Assembly: GCA_028023455.1 (NCBI GenBank)
Contig: JAQFVV010006238.1
Coordinates: 1,925,478 to 1,989,477 of the forward strand
Origin: Epiperipatus broadwayi
Taxonomy: Eukaryota > Onychophora > Udeonychophora > Euonychophora > Peripatidae
Length of the DNA stretch: 64,000 nt
Reading direction: 5' to 3'
Positions 36,188 to 47,094 of the stretch are shown piece by piece. Within the stretch, counting starts at the first letter, position 1, and every line of letters starts with the position of its first letter. The notes beneath the pieces were generated by a model, which searched no databases, was not told the DNA's origin, and saw only the letters and a program-made list of their open reading frames with translations. The translations under genes were made by a program, and so were the position numbers.

Positions 36188-36430
36188 TATATATATATAT
36201 GAGTAAAAACAAAAAATATTTTATATATATACATGGTTATTAATAATTTCATATTACACAAACAGTTTATTTAATTATCCAAACTATCTATGCATACATA
36301 TTCATCTTTTTATAAATAAATAAAATTTCTATAACATCTACATTAAATTAATTATACACATAAATTATATACCCTAAATTATTTCATATTTTATACATCC
36401 TTATATTATACATATCTCATTTCCTAATTT

Positions 36431-36978
36431 TTCCAATTATTTTTAATGTCTATTTACTACCTAACTTTGCAGATTCTTTAACCAAATTAATACATTTATC
36501 TATATTCTCCTGAATATATATTTTTTTTATTATAATCCTTAACATATTTTATGATCTCCATATCTTCCATACATCTCATATTATGACCAGTGTTTAAATA
36601 ATGAGATATGGTCTTGAATTCACATCTTTCCTTTCAACAGTTCTGTTACGCTCTTTCCCTTTTTTCCATTGCTATTTTTCTAAATCTCCATATCTTCCAT
36701 ACATCTCATATTATGACCAGTGTTTAAATAATGAAATATGGTCTTGAATTCACATCTTTCCTTTCAACAGTTCTGTTACGCTCTTTCCCTTTTTTCCATT
36801 GCTATTTTTCTGACTGATATATATATATATTTTTACAGCTTCTACAGATAATTTTGTATATATAATCCTATTTTACTTTCCTTATTACTTTTTTCCTTCA
36901 CATTTGATATTCATTTTCTAATGACTTACTATTTTCCAAACTATTTTTACATTTTCATTTTTTTCTTTCCCTAAAACC

Positions 36979-36980
<2 letters not shown>
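36431..36980 (-). pseudogene. Possible RT-associated GIY-YIG tail remnant
   Basis: On the minus strand, EFKTI-HYLNTGHNMRCMEDMEI resembles the H-x3-TGH-x-(W/F)-x-x-MEI segment found in the C-terminal GIY-YIG part of some reverse transcriptase proteins such as Penelope-like elements. The catalytic GIY and YIG residues are not visible. The segment is tandemly duplicated (units of 130 bp at 36554-36683 and 36684-36811). The assignment is tentative. Confidence 0.3.
36554..36811. repeat. 130-bp tandem duplication
   Basis: Two nearly identical units starting ATCTCCATATCTTCCATACA, differing at very few positions (for example AATGAGATATGG against AATGAAATATGG). A recent duplication. Confidence 0.9.
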
Positions 36981-37026
<46 letters not shown>

Positions 37027-37027
37027 A
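36981..37027. repeat. (TA)n(TG)n microsatellite
   Basis: TA run passing into GTGTGTGTG. Confidence 0.9.
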
Positions 37028-37052
37028 ATCATAATTAAATATTAGAAAATAT

Positions 37053-37091
37053 AGTAATCAAAAATTTTGAAAAGGACGATTTTTGATTACT
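37053..37091. repeat. Hairpin at the LINE 3' junction
   Basis: AGTAATCAAAAAT (37053-37065) and ATTTTTGATTACT (37079-37091) are perfect 13-bp inverted copies, directly beyond the A-rich tail of the Tx1-like LINE. It may be a target or junction feature. Confidence 0.8.
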
Positions 37092-37276
37092 GTATTTATT
37101 TATTTTTTTTTAAAATAAACATTTATTGAGATTCTACAGAGGCTTGAATTTATTAAAGTTCTGATTCTAAACCAGGATGCGAAACTAACAGGAGTGCGAC
37201 TGTAGTTGAGGTGCCAGTTACATACATGAAAAATCAACTCTGGACTACAATTCCTTGTGTAGCCAGTCAGGAGTTA

Positions 37277-37381
37277 GTAAGCAATCACTGATACAAATAC
37301 TTTTCAATAGTCCTATGAAAGTTCCATTAGTAAGCAATCTCTGATACAAATACTTTTCAATAGTCCTATGAAAGTTCCAGT
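37277..37381. repeat. Tandem duplication in LINE 3' part, about 54 bp
   Basis: GTAAGCAATCACTGATACAA with the following CTTTTCAATAGTCCTATGAA segment is repeated immediately, with one or two differences. Confidence 0.9.
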
Positions 37382-37412
37382 GTCATTAGAGTTTGCTTGA
37401 CCAAGTATATTT

Positions 37413-38045
37413 TTACACCTGGTAAGCCAGACTGCAAAGGAGAGAAATATAGAAATTTCTGATAATTGAGTAAATTCTGATCTGATGGTGTTTTGGATGG
37501 AGTGTCTCTATAGCCAACAGACACTCATTCACTAATGAAGGATCTGAGGGGTGAAATAGGTGAGGTATGTTTTTATCTGCTGTTGAACATAATTGACACT
37601 GTAGATTGAGTTTTGCGAAGCCTCTCATCCATATCAGAAAGTAGTTTGTTGGCAGAGAGGAGAGGTTAAGCTTCAAGAGAAAATCAATGAATTTGGGTTC
37701 GATGTAACAATTTTTTTATTTGTAGATTAACTGTTTGTTATTTAGGCCAAGAGTGTTCTGAAGTGCCGTAAGATTGGGATGTCTGAGTTTATAAGTCTCC
37801 CAGTATGTTTTTTTATCTCTGAAATGGGTTTTGTCAGGTTTGTAATACTTATTACATAACTCCATAGGTCTGTCATCCATTTGCTGTTGAAGGTAAGAGG
37901 AATGTCCATAGGAATTACTGGTAAAAATGAATTCTGTTCTGGGTGTTTGAGGTAAGTTGCTCTCATGACCCCAATTGCTTTCTGTAGGTAGAGTGTAGAA
38001 ACCGAATGGAGCCTGAGACCATTTAGGTCTTTGGGCATGTGTGCT
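37413..38045 (-). pseudogene. Tx1-like ORF2, C-terminal region
   Basis: Frames 37742-38038 (AHMPKDLNGLRLHS at its start) and 37413-37676 hold the post-RT region. The second contains a degraded CCHC-type segment, QCQLCSTADKNIPHLFHPSD; the last Cys of C-x2-C-x-H-x-C is missing. A frameshift separates the two frames near 37700. The first frame joins exactly to the RT part across the insertion at 38046-38822. Confidence 0.7.
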
Positions 38046-38822
38046 TTAACCCTTAAACCGCTAATTATATTATTGGTTGTATGAGGTAAAAATCAAATCT
38101 TTTAATTGGCCAACTCACAAACTGAAGACAAAGCCTATTGTTAAAACATATTCGCCTATAATATTAAATTCAACTCAGATACGTTTATAAAAAGTATATT
38201 ACTAATTTTTCAGGTTATGAAGGAGAACAAAAGTTCTTTCAAAAATAAATTGCTATTTATTTATTATAAAATATATTCAATTTCGGCAAATATAAAGCGA
38301 ATGTCTAAACAAAAAAGTGGTGACGCAAATGCTTTTTTTCAATTTTACGATATGGAAAAGTAAAGATTTCTTTTTGCTAAATCTTAAATATTTTTACTAA
38401 AATCTTCAATATTTTTCGAAAATAATTTTGTTTTTTTGGTATATTTTTTAAAAAACTAGTTTAATTTCTCAAATTATATTTTTTTAATACTTAAATTGCA
38501 TCCGAAATGAAAATCTCAGCGTTTTTCTTTATTTTCTTTGATCAGGCGGTTTCTTCGTTTTTTCCAGCCAATCAGAATGTCTTTTTCGGCTGAGAGCCGG
38601 CTGACAGTGAATCACCGACAAGTTTCTTTCTTTGTTTAGTTTAAAATTGCGGGTTTTTTGACTTTTTACTTGTAAAATAATTCAGAAGAGGGCACCATCT
38701 TACAGAACTTTTAAAAACCTAATCAATAACTGTCAAACGAATATTCTAGCATAAGAACTAGCAGAGTTAGAGTGACGTCAGATGTCGACGAGATGCCTCG
38801 TAAGAGGCGGTTGAAGAATTAA
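38046..38822. mobile_element. piggyBac-type MITE flanked by TTAA
   Basis: TTAA at 38046-38049 is followed by CCCTTAAACCGC. The other end has GGCGGTTGAAGAA followed by TTAA at 38819-38822; the ends are imperfect inverted repeats. Removing the insert with one TTAA restores an uninterrupted LINE reading (VSIF then KAHMPKDLNG), which is direct evidence of a TTAA-duplicating insertion. The interior (773 bp between TTAA sites) has no transposase ORF, so it is non-autonomous. Confidence 0.8.
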
Positions 38823-39129
38823 AGATGCTTACAGCAACCACTTTGCCCTTCCATAGCAACTTTGAGCACAGCGAGTTCAGTGAAGCCACAAACAATTTGG
38901 TCAGCTTTATTATGATAAGATAATAACTAAGTCTGGGGTACACTAACATATTGAGTATGGTGGTTTTCCCAGTTAATGACAGGGAAACTCTAGACAGTGA
39001 GTTTGTGATCTTTGTAGTCTTTTCAAGTATAGAGCTGTGGATCTTTTTGGATATAGCCAACCTAGACTTGGCTATGGGAATGCCTAAAAACTTTTGTGGT
39101 TGGAATAAGCCATATTTTATTGTCCACAT
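38823..39129 (-). pseudogene. Tx1-like ORF2, region just after RT
   Basis: The frame reads KFLGIPIAKSRLAISKKI, then SLSLTGKTTILNMLVYPRLS and LCSKLLWKGKVVAVSIF. This matches the KxLGI, W-x-x-LSL-x-GR-x-x-x-x-N and FxW-x-x-K blocks that follow the RT in L1/Tx1-type ORF2 proteins. The reading continues a few residues into the inserted MITE by chance (to 38767). Confidence 0.75.
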
Positions 39130-39164
39130 TGAGTATTTGTTATAATTAATATGTAAATTTAATT

Positions 39165-39955
39165 TTAGATATGTTTGTCAATGATTTGCAGTAGTAGTAG
39201 ATTCTTTTGATCAGGAAGAAATATTGAGACATTGTCAATGTAAGAGATGTGATGTACCTGGTGTTTTAATGCTGTCACATAGATACCAGGCAATTTGTGT
39301 TTGATTTCAATGAGGAGTGGGTTAATGTATGTAATGAAGCAAAGGGTGGCCGATGGGGATCCTTGTGTGATTGACAGATGTGGTCTGATTCCATCAGTTA
39401 GCCTACCATCGAAGGGTGGTGAAGCAGGAACAATTAAACAGATTTCCCATGATGTGTATGAAGACTTCTGGGACTTAATAGTCTTGAAGAGTTTGGAGTA
39501 GGGATGATGGAATTTACTGAGTAGAATGTGGAAGAGAAATCCAATTGGATTACTAAAGGTTTGGACTTTCTTTATGATCGGACATGTTCTGTAATAAGCA
39601 GGAAGCATTGAACGGCATCTAGAATGGAAGCCCCTTTCTGAGGAAATTGATATTTAGAGATATGCTGATAAAGTTGATCTTGAATTCGATAGTTTTGATA
39701 AGTAAGGGAATCATGGTTTGGGGGGGGGGGGGTTTGACAGGCTTGATGGATTTACTTGTTTTTTTTTTTAAATGGCACCAATGTCACCAGGTATAGATCA
39801 GGGATAAATTGGAAATCTTTTGAAAGAACATCAATCATCCTACGAATGATGGGTACAGTGAATTGCCTGAGGTGAAGGAGCACAAATCTGGGAATTCCAT
39901 GAAATCTGGAGTGAGTGCTTTCAGGGTAAGACTGCAGTTTTTGAATTATTTGCAT
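39165..39955 (-). pseudogene. Tx1-like ORF2, reverse transcriptase
   Basis: The frame 39752-39955 carries IPDLYLVTLVPFKKK, like the VTLIPK block. The frame 39165-39608 carries DGIRPHLSITQGSPSATL then FITYINPLL (motif B, G-x-x-QGSP-x-x-x-x-x-FI-x-YINPLL) and HISYIDNVSIFLPDQ (motif C). The usual Y-A-D-D has become Y-I-D-N, which removes one catalytic aspartate. A G run at about 39719-39732 lies in the frameshifted gap between the two frames. Confidence 0.8.
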
Positions 39956-40411
39956 CTCTGTAATATTATGTTAACAATTGTCACTTGACAATTTCCAGAT
40001 TTTTCCAACCGCAAAGTTTTGGTTTTGTAGTTCAGTTATGAAATATCATGATTTCTTGCAAGCATTTCAGGGCCATTGTAGCAGTTCTGATCGATTACTA
40101 TCATAGTAGGTGTGGGCCTTTTTGCAGAATCCAATGCCCACCTGAAGCACAAATCTGGGAATTCCATGAAATCTGGGATGAGTGCTTTCAGGGTAAGACT
40201 GCAGTTTTTGAATTATTTGCATCTCTGTGATATTATGTTAACGATTGTCACTTGACAATTTCCAGATTTTTCCAACCGCAAAGTTTTGATTTTGTAGTTC
40301 AGTTATAAAATATCATGATTTCTTGCAAGCATTTCAGGGCCATTGTAGCAGTTCTGATCGATTACTATCATAGTAGGTGTGGGTATTTTTGCAGAACCCA
40401 ATGCCCACATG
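39881..40411. repeat. 267-bp tandem duplication inside ORF2
   Basis: Unit 1 starts CACAAATCTGGGAATTCCAT at 39881 and unit 2 repeats it at 40148. They differ at scattered positions only. The duplication would break ORF2 between the endonuclease and RT parts. Confidence 0.9.
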
Positions 40412-40727
40412 ATGTAACTGCATGTTCAGTTGTGATGGTTAGATAAAAATATTTTGGAACTTTTTGTGGTTAAATATTATGCCAGCTTCTTATGTTTATC
40501 GTGATATTGAGTTTTGAGATTCATGATATCTTGGATACTGGTATCTGTTTGCAGAGAGCACTCAGCCTAGTATTGATGGATTCAAGGTCCTTCAACAGCT
40601 GATTGGGACCTTTTTTGATGTCCTAGTGTGAGCAGTGATATGTGAGCTCAGTATTCCTACTAGTGCTGACCAAGCTTGATGCAGAGGAAGTGTGTGAATG
40701 TGTATTTTATTTAGAAGTATGTATGCC

Positions 40728-41440
40728 TCAGAAAAAAGTCCACTCCGGAGTAGCAGCTTTGTTTAGCAGTCTAATAATGCATGTGTGATTTGAGTGTAAG
40801 GATACAGTTGAGTCTAACTGGAGTGAGATTAACAGTGCTAGGTGATCAGAAAAGGGTACTATTTGAAATTTGGCATTGAGATTATAATGTTGTTTGGGAG
40901 TGTAATAAAGGAGATTTATCAGTGATCTTTTTCGAAGTGTATAGAACAAGAAAGAGTCAGGAGTGAAAATTCCTTCTCCACAAAGGAAGACTGTTGAGAT
41001 GATGAAGTTATTTGATGTTAAACTGATCATAGCTCATGTTGAAGTCTCTGATGCAGATAGTTGGTGAGGGATTGTTAGACAGTAGGGAATTGATTTTGTA
41101 GGCAACTGGAAGAGCAATGTTGTTGTCATTCTTGATGTAGAGATATATTATGTTGATTGAATTATTGCCAATAGTTAGATTTGCAGTCAATAACTCTTTA
41201 CTGAGATATAAAGTTCTGAAATTGTTATAAGACAGTTGATAAGAAAAGCCACCCCAGATGAGGCGGTATTAGATGGCACATAATGAAACACACCAACATT
41301 AGTTCATTAATTTTGAAGTTTGATTGAAAGTGAAGCTTTGTTTCTGAGAAGCATGTGATGTGTAGGTTAGAACTCTCAAGCCATCTCTTTACTGCAATTA
41401 CTCAAGCTATGGAGTTGATACCCTTACATTGATACCTCCA
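40728..41440 (-). pseudogene. Tx1-like ORF2, endonuclease domain
   Basis: Pieces in three frames: SSGVAFLINC (41260 region), NLTIGNNSINIIYLYI (41185-41130), PSPTICIRDFNM (a changed version of the G-D-F-N motif, R for G) near 41040, and VPFSDHLALLISL (the terminal SDH motif) near 40840. This is the order of an APE-type endonuclease. Frameshifts and the changed GDFN make it non-functional. Confidence 0.7.
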
Positions 41441-43008
41441 ATTTTTAAAAGCATGATTGTTATGATAACATTATAAGCGAGCAGATTTGTGGATACTTAT
41501 TATTATAGAAATAGTCAGTTAAGACTCTTTGTTCATCTGGGCTGTGGGATTTTTTACTCTGGCAATCAGCAACTTGAGGTAGTGCAGTTAGTCACAATGT
41601 TGTGATTGTTTCATTTGTGGTGTACTAATTTGAGTCAAAGTTGGTGATGTACTGAGAAATTGTAAGGTTTGACAATTCCAGAGAAATGCTGTCTTGGTTG
41701 GATTGTGTTTTGGCTATTCTGGTTCTCTTGTTGTCTTTTTTCCTTCTGAGCTTGGGACCTCTATTTGTTGCATTCTGTGAGTGATTGGGTTCTGGATCTG
41801 AGTCAACTATGGAATTGCTAGTTAATTCAGGCTGAGAGCTTGAAGATTCATGAGTCTTTCTTTTGTTGTTTGAAGCTATTTGATCTCTGGATAGTTTGGG
41901 TGGCATGTTGTTGTTTTGTTGAGTTGTCTGTATTTGTTGTATTCTGTAGTTGTATTTGCTTTTTGGTTTTATTTTCAGATATGACTTCATGTGTGAGCTG
42001 GTGTAAACAGAGTGTTTCTGGCTGCTGAGTGGCAAAGCCAGTGTCTTGAATATTCTTCATGATCACAGGCAAGGTTTCATGTTCAACTTGGTAGGGTATG
42101 CCCATTTGTGATTCATTTGTTGGTTGCACTAAACTATTTGCTGCACTGGAAGGGATGGAGTATATTTTGAGAAGTTTGTTTTTCTGATTTTGCATGTTTT
42201 GCAAATTTTCTTTGGACATGATTTAATTAGATGTGTACAATCATCACAAAAGAAGCATTGGGACTGCACACCACATTGAAATAAAATGGGACATTTCCTC
42301 TCCTCCTATGTTGAGGGGTGTCAATTGGAGTGTAACATTTGTTAAGCTTAAAGGTAAACACAGCATTGTTTGATGGTAGCTCAAAATCTGTCCTTTTCTC
42401 AGTAAGATATTTCAAATTGCTAATTACTCCATATTTGGCTAAAAGTCTTTGCAGGTCAAATTCTGAGAAGTTAATGTAACAGTTTCGAGCAAGGCCATAT
42501 GCTATTCTGGGCCTATTCATCACGAAAACAAGTATCATTGCTTGAGGTAGTGTTGACTTCTTTTGAAAAGCTCTTTTTGGATTAAGTTATGAAATTCCAT
42601 TATTAGATATCTTCGGTTAGGAAGATGATAAGTACATTTTATGGCATCTTCTAGTTGTTGACATTTTAGTAGCTCAAAGAAATCATCAGTTGGGAATGTG
42701 AATAGGTTGCAATTTTCATTAGAAGTACTGAGGATTAGGGTGTTATCACTATCCATAATTCAGAAAAGAATTAAAGAGTAGTGGTGGGATTCGTGAATTA
42801 AATTCCTGACTTAATTTCTTCATAGTTATTTATAGGATATAGTGAGCTTACTTGTTTGAGTTGGGAGTTGATCTCTTCATTAATAGGTGTGTTGTTGTCT
42901 TCCTCAACAAAATCCAGAAGATTATAATGTTGTGTTGGATCATTTGTTATTTGATTTTGCGCATTTGTTGTTTTATTATTAAGTGCTGTAGCGTAACTTC
43001 AATCATTT

Positions 43009-43156
43009 GTTTGTTTAAGCACATTCAACTTGGTTTGTGGTTGTATGTGAGTTGACATCTTTTGGTTTGATGCTATGTTGTGGTTTGTTTAAGCACATTC
43101 AACTTGGTTTGTGGTTGCATATGAGTTAACATCTTTTGGTTTGATGCTATGTTGTT
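43009..43156. repeat. 74-bp tandem duplication in ORF1
   Basis: Units starting GTTTGTTTAAGCACATTCAA at about 43009 and 43083, with few differences. Confidence 0.9.
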
Positions 43157-43747
43157 GTCTATGTGTTTTTAGCTTTATTATTTGAGTTAATACTAGGAAA
43201 ATTTGATTTGAATAAGTTCTGAGATTTGTAGTTCTGGCGCTCATTTCTGCTTTAAAACTTTGCTGCGATTCATATCGCTATTTTCAATGATAGATTCAGA
43301 GGCAGAAATTTCAAGGGAGCTTTGTTGAGGTGATACAGAACTGTCAGATTGGTGCTGGGATGATGTTTTCTTTCTTATTTCTCCATTATCAAGCTCCAAA
43401 TTCTGACCTAACTTGTTTTTTTGACCGAAATGTTTCGTTACGATGTATGGTGGCTGCTTCTGCTAAAGCGCCACCTGCATTTTTAAAATTTTTAAATTTT
43501 ACCATACTGTATTTTTGTGAACAATTTTTTGTTTGAGGTGAGCTATTTTTAGTATTATAATTTTGTTTTTGACTATTTTTGTTGTTATTTTCATGGGCAA
43601 GATTAGGTTTAGGTAGATTTTTGAGAGAAACGGTATTTTTTTCTGATTTTTTAGCATTTACGGTCAGATCATTCTTAGCAGTTTTTTTACTTGTAGTAAT
43701 GATCGCTACAATTTATTGTTTACTATCTGTGGTTTCTTTCTGCTTTT

Positions 43748-43850
43748 TTTTTCCAATGTGTTATAGCATCGGCTGGGAAGTGAACCGCTAACCCGGGACA
43801 ACTACTCATAAGGCAGTTGTGCTGACCACTCGACCACCAACAGTTGACAT
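43748..43850 (-). repeat. tRNA-derived SINE-like unit, copy 2
   Basis: On the minus strand it has A-box-like TGGTCGAGTGGTCAGC and B-box-like GGTTCACTTCCC, with GATGCTATAACAC at the 3' side. Same family as 6500-6590. It interrupts LINE ORF1, whose reading resumes beyond it (SLSTLKMPDNCLQKC upstream). Confidence 0.65.
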
Positions 43851-44110
43851 TTTTGCAAGCAATTATCTGGCATTTTAAGGGTAGATAAACTAGTCTGATC
43901 ATTATCAAAGGATTTGGTATAATTAAAAGTGTTTTCCCCTTCTTCAGATTGAGGGCTTGCATTAAGCTTAACTAAGGCTGCCTTACATTAGTGTCACTGC
44001 ATGATCTGGTGATTGGGCATGAGTTGAAGTTTTTATGTTTTTTATAGGAAATCAACACTGCTACTCATTTTGTATTTTAAGAGGTTAAACACAAAAATAA
44101 GAGCTTACCT

Positions 44111-44419
44111 TGCCTGCTTCACAGCTGAGATTGAAAAAATTTTTTGGAAAAGATGTATAATTCTGATTTTTTACGGCTAGATGATGTGCATTTAAAGTAA
44201 CCATTTGGAGCCATCTACAATATTAATATTTAATTATAAGATTATGAAGAAATACAGACATCAATTTATAATATTATTATTATTATAAAGTATTGATATT
44301 CATTTGCTATGCATCCATGTACCTTTACTTATATCTCCCTCTTCTAATATCTTTCTTATTATACCTTACATAATCATTTTCTATATTCATTTTTTGTTCA
44401 ATAGCTTCTTTTTTACTTA
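44111..44419. other. Anonymous DNA at LINE 5' border
   Basis: Possibly LINE 5' untranslated sequence and a decayed LINE A scrap near 44290-44400 (minus strand); neither is firm. Confidence 0.3.
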
Positions 44420-45270
44420 CTGTAAGTAAATGAGATATGGGTAATATAAGGATGTGTAAATTATTAAATAATTTGAGGTATATAGTTTATGTATATAATT
44501 AATTTAATGTAGATGTTATAGAGATTTTATTTAATTATAAAAAGATGAATATATATGTAAGATAGTTTGATAATTATGTAAATTGGTTGTGTAATATAAA
44601 ATTGTTGATAGTCATGTATATATAAAAAAAAATGTTTTTGTTTTTATTCTTATATAGTGTATAATATAATATATATTAATTTTAATATTCTCATGGATAA
44701 ATGATGAAATTGATAGTATTAATCCTAAAAGCTGATGTTTCAGTACAAAACAGATACTTAGAGCTTTTTTTTTCAAATCATAGGAATATTTTGAAAAAGC
44801 TATTGGAGAGTAAAATATTTTTTAAAAATTCTCAACCAATAGGATTTGTGAATGAGGAGGAAATAACAAAGGAAAAAAGTAAAGATTTTAAATCTCACCA
44901 CATACATTCTTATGACTTTAGAGAAGCTCTAAGGAAAATACTTATTATTGTACTGAAACGTGAGCTATTATATTTTTGTTATATGGAAGCGCCCAGAAAT
45001 AATACTATGAATTTATAATATATATAGTGAATTAAAAGTAAATTATTTAGAGTTTAATTATATTTATGAAATGAGATATAGTTATTTAAAATTGAATATA
45101 TAATTTAGTGTAAATAATAAATGTGTATAATTGGTTAATTGTAGTTAATGTAGATTTTATTTATATATTAAAAAGGAGTATATATATTTAGTTTATATGA
45201 TTATATAAAATGATTATGCAATATGAGAATATGAAAGTTAGAGGTATTGTTGTTGGATGTATTTATTATG
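44420..45270 (+). repeat. Copy of the LINE A upstream segment
   Basis: It matches the reverse complement of 35690-36430 and ends in KLEVLLL/MKVRG-like remnants of the LINE A RT start (GAAAGTTAGAGGTATTG). A 105-codon frame (44701-45018, with RGELLYFCYMEAP-like content) lies in the part not shared with the other copy, and I do not recognise it. Together with 35741-36430 it makes an inverted pair around the Tx1-like LINE. Confidence 0.65.
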
Positions 45271-45430
45271 CAATTTATTGGAAAATTATATTTTGAAAAG
45301 GTCCTAATATGGAATGAAAACCGATTCAATAAAATATGTATTAATTTTTAATAACATTATGGAAAAATTTATTTATTAATATGTTTGATTATCATAAAGG
45401 ATATTTATTCATATTTTGTCTTTTAATTAA
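45271..45430. other. Anonymous AT-rich DNA
   Basis: No feature supported. Confidence 0.4.
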
Positions 45431-45555
45431 GAATATGATCTGGGCGATTTGATGTAGTGATACAGTTATCGACTCTGGAGGTCAAAGTTCATGACCCAAT
45501 TCTGTCAATTCCCATGCTCTATTTGCTTATGAATTCTCAAGCAATAAAACCATTT
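45431..45555 (+). repeat. SINE-like family E copy
   Basis: TGATGTAGTGATACAGTTAT (degenerate A box), then CGACTCTGGAGGTCAAAGTT and CATGACCCAA (B-box position), ending GAATTCTCAAGCAATAA. It is related to units at 19675, 61625 and 63120. A separate tRNA-like scrap, TGTGGCGCAATGGTAGCACA on the minus strand, lies at about 45703-45722. Confidence 0.5.
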
Positions 45556-46215
45556 GCTTATTATTAAGAATACCCAATTATTGATTTACTAATGGATTAC
45601 TAATTAGATTATCTATGAGCAAGATCTCTGAAAGAAAAATCCTACACTTAATTGGACCCTGAAAAAAATATTCAAACTAATCCATAGAGTATGATAGGTA
45701 CATGTGCTACCATTGCGCCACATGACCATTTAATGTTGTATTATGCTTTCATTTATATATATGTATCAGCATTTTAATGGAACAGACTTTTACTTAAATT
45801 ATTCATTAAATAATTTGCACAAAAGTTGTTGAAAGCTTGAGAAGTTTATTATTTCTAATAAGTTAATATCATGGTAGCTTCATATCAGACACATTTTAAT
45901 TTAACATAGCTTATTTTTGCAGGATATCTGTCAAATATAAATACCTTGAAATAATTTTGAAATGCTTGCTGACAAGTGTATGAATATGTAAATATTGAAA
46001 TATCTTTTTACTAACTATAGTTAATAGTATGTAAAAAAATTATTTGATATAAATTATTTTATTTATTTCTGATTTTGACAAAAATTAAATTTTTCATCAA
46101 ACAGAATGAAAAATATTGAATAAAACAAAGGTAATTATTTTATTATATAATATACATGTAATTATAAAATTCTACTTTGCTAAAGAAATCATTTTGAATT
46201 AAGAAATTATTTCTA
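45556..46215. other. Anonymous AT-rich DNA
   Basis: Apart from the tRNA-like scrap near 45703-45722, nothing supported. Confidence 0.45.
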
Positions 46216-46284
46216 AACCTTTTGGTTTTGATATATGTAAGTAAAAAGCACCTTTTGGTTTTGATATATGTAAGTAAAAAGCAA
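46216..46284. repeat. 34-bp tandem duplication
   Basis: CCTTTTGGTTTTGATATATG followed by TAAGTAAAAAGCA, present twice in direct succession with no visible difference. Confidence 0.9.
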
Positions 46285-47094
46285 ATAATGAACATTATAT
46301 TACAATTATAATCTTGATTTTTAATTAAGAAAAAAAATACTTATTGTTCTCTGTTGAACAAATTAATAATTCTTTAGTATCTACTATAAGTAATAATGTC
46401 AGTTTAATTGTAAATATAGACAAAATCATAAGATATTTGCCCTTTCCTAGCTGGTGAAATTTGGGATTACCAGACAAATAAGTAAACATCTCTGTGGTGA
46501 GTCAGTCCAATATATGTATAGCAGATGCAACTTGCTTTACCTAAAGTTTTGAGGCTAAAAACTTTAATCTCAGTGGGTGTCCACATTGCCGTATTTATTT
46601 CTTGATCAGATCATTTTAAATATGTGAGGTATATCTGAAACTGGCCTACTTGCATATATTTGTCAATAAAGAAAACATGCCTGAAGTATTCCAGGGGTAT
46701 ATATTAAGCTGTTATATATAGAAAGAGAAGAACAAGTGGCAGAAAGTGGTTGTTGATATAATTCATTAGTATATATATATAGTAAATACACAGATGTAAG
46801 AAATCTATTACTGGGGGTAAAGTTTACTGGGGTTGAGGATTAGTAAATTACACCTGGTTTATTCATATCATTTCGCATAAAAGGGAAGTTTATTTTTTAA
46901 AACTTTCACTTGTTTTAAAACAAAAAAGAATACCTAAGTTTTTGTATTTGTGTTAATAGCACACAGATGTAAATGTTTTGACAGTTTATATATACAACAA
47001 TGTATTATGTTTTTATGTTGATTCATTTATGCTATTATGATTGTTATTTATTTATCATTTTCAATTTGTATTTTGTATGTATTTCTATACCTAG
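46285..47094. other. Anonymous AT-rich DNA
   Basis: No feature supported. Confidence 0.5.

Larger units (their letters stand above)
35741..36430 (-). repeat. Segment shared with 44420-45270 (inverted)
   Basis: In reverse complement this matches 44420-45270. Both run from an AGATATG-x-x-TAATATAAGGATGT block through TTAATTTAATGTAGATGTTA and AGTAAATTAT-x-TAGAGTTTAA to the start of the LINE A reading (TATAAAATG-TTATG-AATATGA). So it is either the upstream part of LINE A or a composite copied with it. This copy carries two hairpins (35874-35976 and 36048-36187); they are absent or unrecognisable in the other. Confidence 0.7.
41625..44068 (-). pseudogene. Tx1-like ORF1 (RNA-binding protein), broken
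   Basis: The putative start ATG at 44068 (MSSSVDF) is followed by a Ser/Asn/Lys/Gln-rich region (about 43985-43200), interrupted by a SINE-like unit. The frame from 42756 starts MDSDNTLILS. The frame ending at 42227 holds an RRM-like stretch (RNCYINFSEFDLQRLLAKYG). A one-base shift then reveals a zinc knuckle CFFCDDCTHLIKSC (C-x2-C-x4-H-x4-C, about 42260-42210) and CKTCK. The C-terminal part (42035-41625) is Ser/Lys-rich with KLRRKKDNKRTRIAK. The order of RRM-like domain then CCHC fits Tx1-type ORF1. Confidence 0.65.
37094..44110 (-). mobile_element. L1/Tx1-like non-LTR retrotransposon, long decayed copy
   Basis: In minus-strand order: a likely 5' end near 44110, ORF1 (about 44068-41625), ORF2 (about 41440-37413), a short 3' UTR with AATAAA near 37125 and an A-rich tail to about 37094. 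ORF2 carries endonuclease, RT and a Cys/His tail. The copy is interrupted by a TTAA-flanked insertion (38046-38822) and a SINE-like unit (43748-43850), and carries three internal tandem duplications (55, 267 and 74 bp). Stops, frameshifts and a changed RT active site mean it cannot move by itself. The clade call rests on the ORF1 layout and on the LSLTGKTTILNMLVYPRLSY block after the RT. Confidence 0.75.

Noticed and set aside
39295-39501. Plus-strand ORF opposite the RT domain
   Set aside because: It is the antisense shadow of the LINE RT; likewise 38951-39145, 40048-40230, 41840-42028 and 43330-43791.
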